Part shown: one piece after another, positions 36,486-43,810 of the stretch | Position numbering within the stretch: position 1 is the first letter of the stretch | How the letters are laid out: each line of letters opens with the position of its first letter | From: Myxococcales bacterium | Lineage (GTDB): Bacteria > Myxococcota_A > Polyangia > Polyangiales > Polyangiaceae | Direction of reading: 5' to 3' | Length of the DNA: 43,810 nucleotides | Assembly (NCBI GenBank): GCA_025359105.1 | Contig: JANYHK010000071.1 | Span: 1-43,810 of the forward strand | Program-made: the position numbers and the translations under genes | The notes under the pieces: generated by a model | What the model was told of the DNA's origin: nothing | Database searches by the model: none | What the model saw: only the letters and a program-made list of their open reading frames with translations

Positions 36486-38167
36486 GGGTTCTTCAGGCAC
36501 TCGGGCGGCACCGGCGCGCTCGCGCACTGCGCGCGCCCTTCGCTGGTCGCCGGCTCCACGATTTGAAGTATGGCGCGGAGGCCTTGCGACGCCAGGACCG
36601 CGCGCGGCTTGACGGTGCAGGACGACGGGTTCGTGGTCTTGTCCCAGTCCCCCTCGGCCGCGGCGCACGCGCCCATCTCGTTGGGCACGGTCCACGCCTG
36701 CCCGCTCGGGTACACCACGTTGACGCCGTACTTGCCAGTGGGCAAGCAGCCGAGCTTCACGTCGCGCAGGAGCTTGCTCTGCGCCTTGATCAGCGCGGTC
36801 GGATCGAGCAGAGGCTTGTCGGGCGGATCGGAGGGATCGGGGCTCGTTCCCTTGAAGTACGGCGTCACGAGCACGCCGCCGCGATCGATCGCGCGCGGGT
36901 CGAAGCAGATGACGCTGGGCCGGACGAGCGCCGTGAAGTGATCGCGCACGCTGTCCGGCCCCGGCGTCGTGTCCGGCGAATCGAGGGCGGTCGCGCCCAG
37001 ATCGTCGTGCCACAGCGTGATCCCCTGGATGACGACGATGGGCTTGGTCGCGCTCCCTTGCGGGGTGAGTCCGGAGGGATCGTCGTCGTCGAGCTTGGCG
37101 AGGACGACGAGGGGCCAGATCTGCGGGACGATCGTGGCCTGGCCCGCCGTCTCGGGGATGCTTACTCCGGCGCTCCACTGCACGAGGCCGCCCTTGGGCG
37201 CGAGCTGCAGATTGAACGGCGCCGCAGCGGCGGCCTCCGCCTCGGCCTTCGCGACGCCCCAGTCGAGCCGCAGCGATTTGAAGCTCGCCTGGAACGCCTT
37301 GATGTAGGACGGCAGAAGCGTCTTGGGCTGCGCGAGGACGTGGTGATCCTGCGTCATCGTCGCGATCGGCGTGACGTTCGGGTCGAATGCGTCGGCCCCG
37401 TCCACATGGAAGTAGGGCCGTGACAACGGCAGGACCCCGCCGAGCGTGACGCCGATGCCGTCGCGCACGAAGCCCTCCGCGGGCATCGAGAACGTCGGCA
37501 CCACGCCGGGGGCCGTGTTCGACGCGCCCGACGGGCGGCTGTCGGGGGTGCCGACGTCGACGGGCAGGAAGATCGGCTGGTAGTTGGGATCGCCGAGGTG
37601 CTTCGCGGCGTCGGTCGTGTCGAGGTACCCGCCGCCGACGTCCCCGGCGACCGGCAGGTTGCGGAACCTGAACGTGGGCAAGAACTGCCCGGCCGTGTCG
37701 TAGAAGCCTTGGATGACGTACGAGCCGGCGTCGAGGGGCGCGATCGCGTACGCGGCGCTCGCGGTGACGCTCTCGGTGAAGCCGTGCTCGGTGGGGCAGT
37801 ACCGGTTGGGGCCGGACGCGCGGGGCTCGCTCGCGAAGAGGACATCGCCAGGCACAGTGACGAAGTTCACCGCCGTCGTCGCGAGCCCGCCGGGCGGCGG
37901 CGGGTTTCTGCGGTCGAAGACGAGCAGGACGGCGGCGCCGAGGATGTGTCCATTCTGCGAGCAGGGGCGCGGCCCCTGGTAGGCGATGGTCCCCTTCACG
38001 ACGCCGCGCGCCGGCAGAACGCGCTTGTCGCCGCGCGTATCGTCGACGATCACCGAGTCGCACGCCCCGAGCGCGCACGCCGCTGCGACGCCGAACGCGA
38101 CGAACGAGGCGCGCGAAGGCGCGGGCTGGGCCTGGCGCGTGGGGCGGGTGGCGTTGGCGTGCTTCAT
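36482..38167 (-). CDS. lipoprotein between TonB receptor and FHA activator
   Basis: The 561-residue protein has an N-terminal signal with Arg/Gln-rich start and lipobox ALGAC (Cys 36). The mature part begins with a beta-rich module (GTIAYQGPRPCSQNG, VLLVFDRRNPPPPGG). It contains Cys-containing segments and long loops, but no motif I recognise. The neighbours suggest an outer-membrane partner that hands a ligand to the receptor; this is inference only. Start 38167 lies 2 bases after the receptor stop, and its stop overlaps the activator start by 4 bases, so all three are coupled. Confidence 0.85.
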   Translation of the reverse strand: MKHANATRPTRQAQPAPSRASFVAFGVAAACALGACDSVIVDDTRGDKRVLPARGVVKGTIAYQGPRPCSQNGHILGAAVLLVFDRRNPPPPGGLATTAVNFVTVPGDVLFASEPRASGPNRYCPTEHGFTESVTASAAYAIAPLDAGSYVIQGFYDTAGQFLPTFRFRNLPVAGDVGGGYLDTTDAAKHLGDPNYQPIFLPVDVGTPDSRPSGASNTAPGVVPTFSMPAEGFVRDGIGVTLGGVLPLSRPYFHVDGADAFDPNVTPIATMTQDHHVLAQPKTLLPSYIKAFQASFKSLRLDWGVAKAEAEAAAAAPFNLQLAPKGGLVQWSAGVSIPETAGQATIVPQIWPLVVLAKLDDDDPSGLTPQGSATKPIVVIQGITLWHDDLGATALDSPDTTPGPDSVRDHFTALVRPSVICFDPRAIDRGGVLVTPYFKGTSPDPSDPPDKPLLDPTALIKAQSKLLRDVKLGCLPTGKYGVNVVYPSGQAWTVPNEMGACAAAEGDWDKTTNPSSCTVKPRAVLASQGLRAILQIVEPATSEGRAQCASAPVPPECLKNP

Positions 38168-38169
38168 CG

Positions 38170-40689
38170 TCAGAACCGGTAGGCCAGGTTGCCCATGAAG
38201 CGCCGGCCCATGAGCTGCCCGAACGGGTGCTCGCGGTGCTCGACGCCGAGCAGGTTGAACGCCATCACGCTCGCGTCGGCGTGATCCTTCAAGAAGCGGA
38301 AGCCGAGCCGCGCGTTGAGGAGCGTATACGCTTCGAGCGGGAACTGCTGGTACTCGATGCGCTGCGCCGCGATGTTGATGACCTGCTCCGCCCATGTCTG
38401 CGGCGAGACATAGTGAAAATCGACAGAGCCGTCGAAGCCCGGCTTGGTGCGGAGCTGGACGCCCACGTTCACCTTGTGGCCGCTCGTGCGCTCGTCCTTG
38501 ACGATCAGCGCCTTCTCTTGGTCGGTGCAGCTCGAGTTGTCCTGCTTCAGGACGTGGAGCGTGTAGTTGGCGTAGAGGTCGAGCCCTTCCAGCGGGAACG
38601 TGCGGACGCCGGCCTCGGCGCCGTAGACGTTGTACGTCTGGCACTGGTTGTTGAATCCGCCGAGAAACAGCGGGAAAAGGCCGGTGCTCGGGTCGTATTG
38701 CCCGAGACCGTTGGCGAGATCGCCGGTCGTGACGGGCCGGTTCGGGGCGAGCTGGATGAGGTTCTTGGCGCGGTTCCAGAAGATCGAGGTGTCGAGGACG
38801 AAGAACTCGCTGTCCTGGTTCAGGTAGCCGAGCTCCGCGGACAGGTTGCTCTCCGGCTGCACCTTGAACTTCGGGTCGTCCGACCGCTGCCCCTCGCTGA
38901 GGAGCGCGCCGCCGGCGACGGGGAGCTGCACCGGGATGTTCAGGTACGACTCGAGGAACGTCGGCGTCCGGAACGCGGTGGCGACGATCCCGCGGACCGT
39001 GGACTGCTTCGTCGGGTGCACGAGGATCGTCCCGCGCGGCGACTGCACGAACTTCTCCAGGTACGGCACGTAGTCGAGCCGGTAGTCGCCGACGAGCCCG
39101 ACGTAGTCGCCGAGCTTGATCGCGTCGTGCACGTACAAAGACTCGTGGTTCTCGTAGCGCGTGCGATCGAGGTAGGTCCAGGCGACCTCCTTGTACCGGT
39201 AGCCCGCGCCGACGTGCAGATCGTGGCGGATGCTCTTGCCGGTCTCGAACGCGTCGATGTACTGCACCTCGCCGTCGACGACGTTCTGGTCGGCGCGTCC
39301 GGGGAGCAGCGTCTGCCCGAGCTGCGCGGCGTTCAGGCCGAACGGCGTGCGAAAGCGGTTCCAGAAGACGCGCGCCTCGATGTGCTTGCTCGTGAGCTTG
39401 GCGGTCACGTCCGACGAGGCGAAGCCGTTCAGGAGGACGTCGTTCAGCGGGCCGATGCCGAGGATCTCGGTCTGGCCCTGCGCGAAGCCGCCGCCGAGGC
39501 CGAGATCCACGCCCTCGCCGAGCGAGCGCGAGAGCTGCATGTTGAAGCGGGTCGTCCGGCCGCTCGTGTCCTGGTCCGGCGAGTAGAGGTGGAGATCGGC
39601 GCGCCCGGGCGGGACCTCGCGGCTCCAGCGCGGCAGGTAGTCGTACCCGGCCGACGCGCGCCACGCGAGCTCGCCCGCGCGGCCGGTGGCCCAGAAGCTC
39701 CCGTGCGCCGTGTTGTGATCGCCGTACCCCGCGTTGACGCCGCTCGTGCCCTCGCCCGGGCGCCGGGTGATGATGTTGATGACGCCGTTGAACGCGTCCG
39801 CGCCGTAGAGCGCGGAGCCGGGGCCGCGGACGACCTCGATGCGCTGGATGTCCTCGACGCCGATCGACAGGGTCTGCCAGAACGTCGCGCCGAGGAGATC
39901 GACGAAGACGCTTCGGCCGTCGACGAGGACCAGGATCTTGTTCGAGAGGCGCTGGTTGAAGCCGCGAAGGCTCACTTCGGTCTGGGAGCCCGTGACCTCC
40001 ATGATGTCCGTACCGGCGAGGCGGCGGAGCAGCTCGGGGATCTTCGTGATGCCGGAGAGGCGGATGTCCTGCTCGGTGATGATCGAGGTGGAGTTCGGGG
40101 CGTCGAGGGGGCTCTGGGCCTCCTTGGAGGCCGTGATGACGGTCTCTTCGAAGACGTCCTCGGTCTTCCTGACGCCGATTTCGGTCGGGGGGACCGCGGC
40201 CGGCTTCGGGGTCGGAGTCGGACTCGGAGTCGGACTCGGACTCGGACTCGGACTCGGAGTCGGACTCGGAGTCGGAGTCGGACTCGGACTCGGAGTCGGC
40301 GTCGGCGTCGGTGGGGCGTCGCCGCGGGCGGCGGCGGCGACGGCTTGCTGGCGCTTGAGGCGGCCTTCGAGGTTCTGGACGAGATGCTGGACCTCGTCGC
40401 GGTCGGGCGGGTTGCCCTCGAGGTACTTCTTGTAGTTGAGGACGGCGCCTTCGAGGTCCCCGCTCTCCGCGTGCGCGCGGGCGATGTTGTAGAGGACGTT
40501 CGGGTGCGGAAGGATGTCGTACGCGCGCTGCAGCTCCGCGATGCCCTCTTCGTAGTGGCCGTTGGAGATGGCGCTCATCCCCTTCTTGAAATGACCGCGG
40601 GCCTCGGTTCGTGCGTCGGCCCACGCGGCGCCCGCCCAGGAGAGCGCCGAAAGGGCGACAAGCGCGGCGACGATCGAGCGGGCTCGCAT
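38170..40689 (-). CDS. TonB-dependent outer-membrane receptor with N-terminal TPR and Pro-Thr/Ser linker
   Basis: The 839-residue protein has a signal peptide (MRARSIVAALVALSALSWAG, about 1-25). TPR-like repeats follow at about 27-125 (YEEGIAELQRAYDILPHPNV). A Pro-Thr/Pro-Ser tract covers about 125-162. A plug domain lies at about 175-305 (ETVITASKEAQSPLDAPNST, LVDGRSVFVD, IEVVRGPGSALYGADAFNGV), and a large beta-barrel ends in Phe (NLAYRF). It should import a bulky ligand powered by TonB, probably a siderophore or similar. The TPR before the plug is unusual and could bind a periplasmic partner. It is first in the operon with the lipoprotein and FHA activator. Confidence 0.93.
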   Translation of the reverse strand: MRARSIVAALVALSALSWAGAAWADARTEARGHFKKGMSAISNGHYEEGIAELQRAYDILPHPNVLYNIARAHAESGDLEGAVLNYKKYLEGNPPDRDEVQHLVQNLEGRLKRQQAVAAAARGDAPPTPTPTPSPSPTPTPSPTPSPSPSPSPTPSPTPTPKPAAVPPTEIGVRKTEDVFEETVITASKEAQSPLDAPNSTSIITEQDIRLSGITKIPELLRRLAGTDIMEVTGSQTEVSLRGFNQRLSNKILVLVDGRSVFVDLLGATFWQTLSIGVEDIQRIEVVRGPGSALYGADAFNGVINIITRRPGEGTSGVNAGYGDHNTAHGSFWATGRAGELAWRASAGYDYLPRWSREVPPGRADLHLYSPDQDTSGRTTRFNMQLSRSLGEGVDLGLGGGFAQGQTEILGIGPLNDVLLNGFASSDVTAKLTSKHIEARVFWNRFRTPFGLNAAQLGQTLLPGRADQNVVDGEVQYIDAFETGKSIRHDLHVGAGYRYKEVAWTYLDRTRYENHESLYVHDAIKLGDYVGLVGDYRLDYVPYLEKFVQSPRGTILVHPTKQSTVRGIVATAFRTPTFLESYLNIPVQLPVAGGALLSEGQRSDDPKFKVQPESNLSAELGYLNQDSEFFVLDTSIFWNRAKNLIQLAPNRPVTTGDLANGLGQYDPSTGLFPLFLGGFNNQCQTYNVYGAEAGVRTFPLEGLDLYANYTLHVLKQDNSSCTDQEKALIVKDERTSGHKVNVGVQLRTKPGFDGSVDFHYVSPQTWAEQVINIAAQRIEYQQFPLEAYTLLNARLGFRFLKDHADASVMAFNLLGVEHREHPFGQLMGRRFMGNLAYRF
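40210..40312 (-). repeat. hexanucleotide tract coding for mixed Pro-Thr/Pro-Ser
   Basis: On the coding strand, about seventeen CCGACN or CCGAGT hexamers run in frame inside the TonB receptor gene, between TPR and plug. The tract alternates Thr and Ser, unlike the all-Thr tract at 535-640. A hexamer repeat can vary in length without a frameshift. Confidence 0.85.
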
Positions 40690-40720
40690 CGGGTTCCGCC
40701 GAGAATACAGGACTTTACGC

Positions 40721-40736
40721 AGAACCTACGAGAACC
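40721..40736. promoter_or_regulatory. 10-bp-spaced direct repeat in the receptor/kinase divergent region
   Basis: AGAACC occurs at 40721-40726 and again at 40731-40736, one helical turn apart, with partial match in the flanks (ACG/GAC). A reversed similar element GGGTTCC lies at 40691-40697. The site lies between the divergent TonB operon and kinase gene, a sensible place for an operator. No convincing sigma-54 -24/-12 pair was found here. Confidence 0.3.
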
Positions 40737-40807
40737 GACAGGTCACTCGAGGGACCATGCCCAGGAGGGTTGGAATCTGCAACAATCGAAGGGTAGGGGG
40801 TTGCTGC

Positions 40808-41884
40808 GTGAATCTGGCTGCGGGCGTGAAGGTAGGGACCCGGTATCGACTCGTCGCGCCCCTCGGCGACGGCGCGATGGGGACGGTCTGGCGCGCCTAC
40901 GACAACGAGCTCGAGATCGAGGTCGCCCTCAAGCTCCTCAAGAACGCCGCTGGCGATCGCAACACGCTGCTCGCGAGCTTCGCCAAGGAGGCCGAGCTCG
41001 CCGCGCGCATGCACAGTCCCAACGTCGTGCGCGTCCTCGACCGCGGCGTCGACGACCATGGCCTGCCGTACATTTCCTATGAGCTGCTCGAAGGAGACGA
41101 GCTCGGCGAGCGCCTCACCCGCGAGGGGCGGTTGTCGCTCGCGATCTGCGCGGCGATCATCGTTCAAGCTTGCCGCGGCCTCGCGCGCGCGCACGGCGTC
41201 GGCGTCGTGCACCAGGACATCAAGCCCGAGAACATCTTCATCTGCCAGGACGACGAAGGGCGACCGGTCGTGAAGCTCATCGACTTCGGCATCGCGCAGC
41301 TGCGGAGGCCGACGAGCAGCCCGACCGCGCGCGACGCGATCGGCGGCACGCTCGAGTACATGGCCCCCGAGGTGCTGCTCGACGGCACGACGCCCGACGC
41401 GCGCAGCGATCTGTACGCGCTGGGCGTCGTCGCCTACGAGTGCTTCACGGGCCGCGTCCCCTACCGCGGCGACACCCTCGGCCAGGTGCTCCTCAGTCAC
41501 GCGCAGACACCGCCCGACCCGCCGTCCCAGCTCCGCGCGGTGAAGGACGGCCTCGGGGCGGCCCTCGACGCGTGGTTCACACGCGCGATTCACCGCGATC
41601 CGGCGCAGCGCTTCCAGTCGGCCAAGGAGATGGCCGAGGCGTTCGTCCAGGTGCACCGGCCAAAGACCGCACACGCGCCGACGAGCGCCGAGCAGACGGC
41701 CCGCTCGCCGAGCACGCCGCCACCGCGCGAGATGCGTGCCTCGTTCCCGTCGCTCAGCGAGATCGACCTGACCGAGAAGGCGCCGAGCACGCGACCGCGC
41801 GCCCGGACGTCGTCGGCGTACAGCGTCATCTCCGATCCGTCGGAGCTGCGGCCGCGCGAACCGGCCAAGAAGAAGCGTCCCTGA
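40808..41884 (+). CDS. Ser/Thr protein kinase with HQD in place of HRD
   Basis: The 358-residue protein has a Hanks-type kinase domain: Gly-loop LGDGAMGTVW (19-28), Lys 42 of VALKLL, Glu in the alpha-C helix, catalytic loop HQDIKPEN (135-142), DFG (159-161) and APE. The Arg before the catalytic Asp is Gln, so it is a non-RD kinase; such kinases often do not need activation-loop phosphorylation. The roughly 90-residue tail is Ser/Thr/Pro/Arg-rich and has no membrane helix, so it is probably cytosolic. GTG 40808 has GGGGG upstream; ATG 40757 is an alternative that adds a Cys-rich stretch. It is divergent from the receptor operon and convergent with the next kinase, 16 bases apart. Confidence 0.9.
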   Translation: MNLAAGVKVGTRYRLVAPLGDGAMGTVWRAYDNELEIEVALKLLKNAAGDRNTLLASFAKEAELAARMHSPNVVRVLDRGVDDHGLPYISYELLEGDELGERLTREGRLSLAICAAIIVQACRGLARAHGVGVVHQDIKPENIFICQDDEGRPVVKLIDFGIAQLRRPTSSPTARDAIGGTLEYMAPEVLLDGTTPDARSDLYALGVVAYECFTGRVPYRGDTLGQVLLSHAQTPPDPPSQLRAVKDGLGAALDAWFTRAIHRDPAQRFQSAKEMAEAFVQVHRPKTAHAPTSAEQTARSPSTPPPREMRASFPSLSEIDLTEKAPSTRPRARTSSAYSVISDPSELRPREPAKKKRP

Positions 41885-41900
41885 CCGTCGACCCGCCGGC

Positions 41901-43484
41901 TCAGTACGGAATGTCCTTGAAGCCCTTCGGCCCGTCGTCGGGCTTGCCGGGCGCCGTGGCCGGAGGCCGCCCACCCCCCGTCTGCGGCGCCTTCGCGAGC
42001 TTCACGAACACCGGGCTGTCACCGACCTTGATCATGCGAACCTCGGGCTTGAAGCCCGCGTGCGCGACGGCGAGCTTGTGCTCGCGCTCGGCATCGGCGT
42101 CGGGCCCCTTGTAGAGGATGTCGCAAGGCGTGGAGTTGCAGACCTCGACGCCGTCCTCTTTGACGCTCGCGCCGTCGGGCTCGGTGTTGATGCGCACCTT
42201 CACGAGGAGCTCGGCGGGTGGCGCAGCGGAGACCGGGATCGCCGGCGTCGTCGGACCGGCGCCCGGCACCTTGGGAGGTGAGTCGCTCGCGACGCGCGCG
42301 CTCGGCTGCGAGTTACGCGTACGCATCACGCCGAGCACCCCGAGCGCAGCGACGAGCCCGGCGCCGAGCACGATCGCGGCGACGAGCGGCGCGCGGCTCC
42401 GGGACGGTGGCGGGGCCGAGATCGAGATGTCCTGCATCGCCGGCGGCGTTTGCGAAGGCCACGGCCCCGTCCCCCCCAGCGCCGGTGGCGCCGGGGTCAG
42501 GCGCTCGACGGGCAAGGCGACGCGCATGCCTGCCGAGACCGGCGGGATCGACGCGCTCGCATCGGCCGAACGGATCTCCATCGTCCCGGTGTGGTTCGGC
42601 GACGCGCGCTTGAGCCACTGGAGCAGCTCGTCCATCGACGAGAACCGCTTCTCCATGTCCTTCTCGAGGCAGCGGAGGATCGCCTCCTCCATCCCCGGGC
42701 TCACCTCGATCTGGGGGTTGATCGAGCGCATGGGCGGCACCGGCTCGTTCACCTGCGCCATCAGGATGTTCACGCTGTTCGCCCGATCGAACGGCACCTT
42801 CCCGGTCATCATCTCGTAGAGGATGATCCCGAGGGAGTAGACGTCGGTGCGCGCGTCGACGCGGTCGCCGTTGATCTGCTCGGGCGCCATGTACTTCGGC
42901 GAGCCCATGAAGAGCCCGGTCTGGGTGATGTCTTCTCCGCGCGACTCGCTCACGTTCTTCACGAGGCCGAAGTCGAGCACCTTGACGAAGTCGTGCTCGT
43001 CGCCGTGGACGGTGAGGAAGATGTTCGCCGGCTTCAGATCGCGATGGATGACGCCGTGGGTGTGCGCCTCGCGGAGCGCACGGCAGATCTGCCGTCCAAT
43101 GTGCGCCGCGCGGTCCTCGGGGAAAGGACCGCTCTCGCGGATCGTGCGGTGGAGCGTCGCCCCTTCGAGGAGCTCCATCGCCATGTAGTAGATGTCGTCG
43201 TCCGTCTTGCCGTAGTCGAAGATGGTGACGGTGTTGGGGTGGCTGAGCCGCGCCGCCGTCGAGGCCTCGAGCGAGAAGCGCCGGTGGAACTCGGGATCCT
43301 TGTCGCCCTCGTAGTTGGGGCTGAGCACCTTGAGGGCGCAGATACGTCCCAGCGCGCTCTGCTCGGCGCGGAAGACCTTGCCCATACCGCCGCGGGCGAT
43401 CAGCGAGACGATCTTGTATCGACCGGCGATCGTCGCACCGATGAGCGGTTCGGTCTCGGCATCTTGCCGCTTGTTATCGCCCAT
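41901..43484 (-). CDS. membrane Ser/Thr protein kinase with external PEGA-like domain
   Basis: The 527-residue protein has a cytosolic kinase domain at about 20-290. Motifs are the Gly-loop IARGGMGKVF, Lys of CALKVL, HRDLKPAN, DFG (VLDFGLVK) and APEQ, all canonical. A Pro-rich linker follows. One membrane helix lies at about 365-390 (LVAAIVLGAGLVAALGVLGV). The external C-terminal part has a PEGA-like fold (VRINTEPDGASVKEDGVEVC), which in myxobacterial kinases likely senses or binds envelope structures. ATG 43484 has GGGAG upstream. Substrates are unknown. Confidence 0.94.
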   Translation of the reverse strand: MGDNKRQDAETEPLIGATIAGRYKIVSLIARGGMGKVFRAEQSALGRICALKVLSPNYEGDKDPEFHRRFSLEASTAARLSHPNTVTIFDYGKTDDDIYYMAMELLEGATLHRTIRESGPFPEDRAAHIGRQICRALREAHTHGVIHRDLKPANIFLTVHGDEHDFVKVLDFGLVKNVSESRGEDITQTGLFMGSPKYMAPEQINGDRVDARTDVYSLGIILYEMMTGKVPFDRANSVNILMAQVNEPVPPMRSINPQIEVSPGMEEAILRCLEKDMEKRFSSMDELLQWLKRASPNHTGTMEIRSADASASIPPVSAGMRVALPVERLTPAPPALGGTGPWPSQTPPAMQDISISAPPPSRSRAPLVAAIVLGAGLVAALGVLGVMRTRNSQPSARVASDSPPKVPGAGPTTPAIPVSAAPPAELLVKVRINTEPDGASVKEDGVEVCNSTPCDILYKGPDADAEREHKLAVAHAGFKPEVRMIKVGDSPVFVKLAKAPQTGGGRPPATAPGKPDDGPKGFKDIPY

Positions 43485-43572
43485 CGTGCTCCCGCTTCCC
43501 CCGGATGGGACCGCCCTGACGCCCACTATAGCCCGTCGCGGAGGGAGCCCGCTACATTCCGCGACAGAAGCG

Positions 43573-43810
43573 TCAGCTCTCGCGGCTCAGCAGCTTTCGC
43601 AGCAGCAGCAGCGGGTGGAAGCCGAACACGTCCTTCACGTCGCGATCGCCGCTGGTGAGATCGCGCAGCGCCGTCATCGCGGGCGAGACGATGCCGACGG
43701 GATCGATGCGCTCGGCCACCACGCGGAGGGCGTTCCACGCGGCGCGCCCGGCGTCGACGCCGAGGGGGATGGCGAGCGGCACCGGCAGCGGCGAGAGGAT
43801 GAGATCGCGC
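43573..43810 (-). CDS. C-terminal part of an unidentified protein (partial)
   Basis: The frame is open to the window edge and stops at 43573. It gives about 79 residues starting RDLILSPLPVPLAIPLGVDA and ending LLLRKLLSRES. The sequence is Leu/Ala/Val-rich with a helical character, including TALRDLTSGDRDVKDVFGFH, and looks coding. The family cannot be told from this piece. It is upstream of the kinase on the same strand, with 88 bases between them. Confidence 0.55.
   Translation of the reverse strand, partial: RDLILSPLPVPLAIPLGVDAGRAAWNALRVVAERIDPVGIVSPAMTALRDLTSGDRDVKDVFGFHPLLLLRKLLSRES

Noticed and set aside
35067-38078. A single 1003-residue protein covering the FHA activator and part of the lipoprotein gene
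   Set aside because: The upstream half is a shadow of the lipoprotein gene in another frame. The activator begins at ATG 36485, immediately before the FHA domain.
36482-40624. A single 1380-residue protein covering the receptor and lipoprotein genes
   Set aside because: The upstream part is an Arg-rich shadow of the TonB receptor. The lipoprotein starts at ATG 38167 with its own signal peptide.

Overview
The window is GC-rich bacterial chromosome, almost fully coding, with strong third-position G/C bias in every gene. The gene content points to a myxobacterium (Myxococcota, probably Polyangia). It includes Ser/Thr kinases with a C-terminal PEGA-like domain, an FHA-type sigma-54 activator, a TPR-TonB receptor fusion, many Cys-anchored lipoproteins, a DUF4912 protein and a c-di-AMP synthase in a proteobacterium-like setting. 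This placement is inferred from families only. I saw no tRNA, rRNA, CRISPR array, insertion sequence or phage gene, and no gene-free stretch longer than about 300 bases.

Left part (1-9 kb): a partial minus-strand gene is followed by a plus-strand run. The run holds a secreted protein with a Pro-Thr tract, prfB (release factor 2, with a near-perfect programmed +1 frameshift site), a lipoprotein, lysS, a LolC/E-type permease, lolD and a membrane protein. Several junctions overlap or abut, so much of this is probably one operon for translation and lipoprotein export.

8.5-15.7 kb: a c-di-AMP locus. folP-cdaA-cdaR and a small lipoprotein run leftward. A 7TM-HD phosphohydrolase of the PgpH type (c-di-AMP breakdown) runs rightward and is coupled to an acyl-CoA dehydrogenase gene. 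The latter ends inside a perfect 19-bp hairpin, followed by three more compact hairpins.

15.7-22 kb: a DUF4912 protein diverges from an MscS-family channel. A lipoprotein and a class III aminotransferase lie on the minus strand, next to a small gene that looks cut at its 5' end.

22-26 kb: a trehalose operon, treS followed with a 4-base overlap by a fused trehalose-phosphate phosphatase/synthase in the order TPP-TPS.

26-29.7 kb: a calcineurin-like phosphoesterase, a histone-deacetylase-family enzyme downstream of ribF, and a small LuxR-type regulator.

29.7-33.5 kb: the most unusual cluster. It has a lipoprotein fusing a solute-binding domain to a VWA domain, a membrane coiled-coil protein, and a second membrane-anchored solute-binding protein paralogous to the first. 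There is no permease or ATPase. I regard this as the best candidate for a poorly described system.

33.6-43.8 kb: a DUF1003 protein and a Cys-rich lipoprotein, then a tight leftward operon of TPR-TonB receptor, lipoprotein and FHA/sigma-54 activator. A Ser/Thr kinase gene (HQD in place of HRD) diverges from it, and a second, PEGA-like kinase converges on that one. Kinases beside an FHA activator suggest, but do not prove, phosphothreonine-based control of the receptor operon. A partial gene closes the window.
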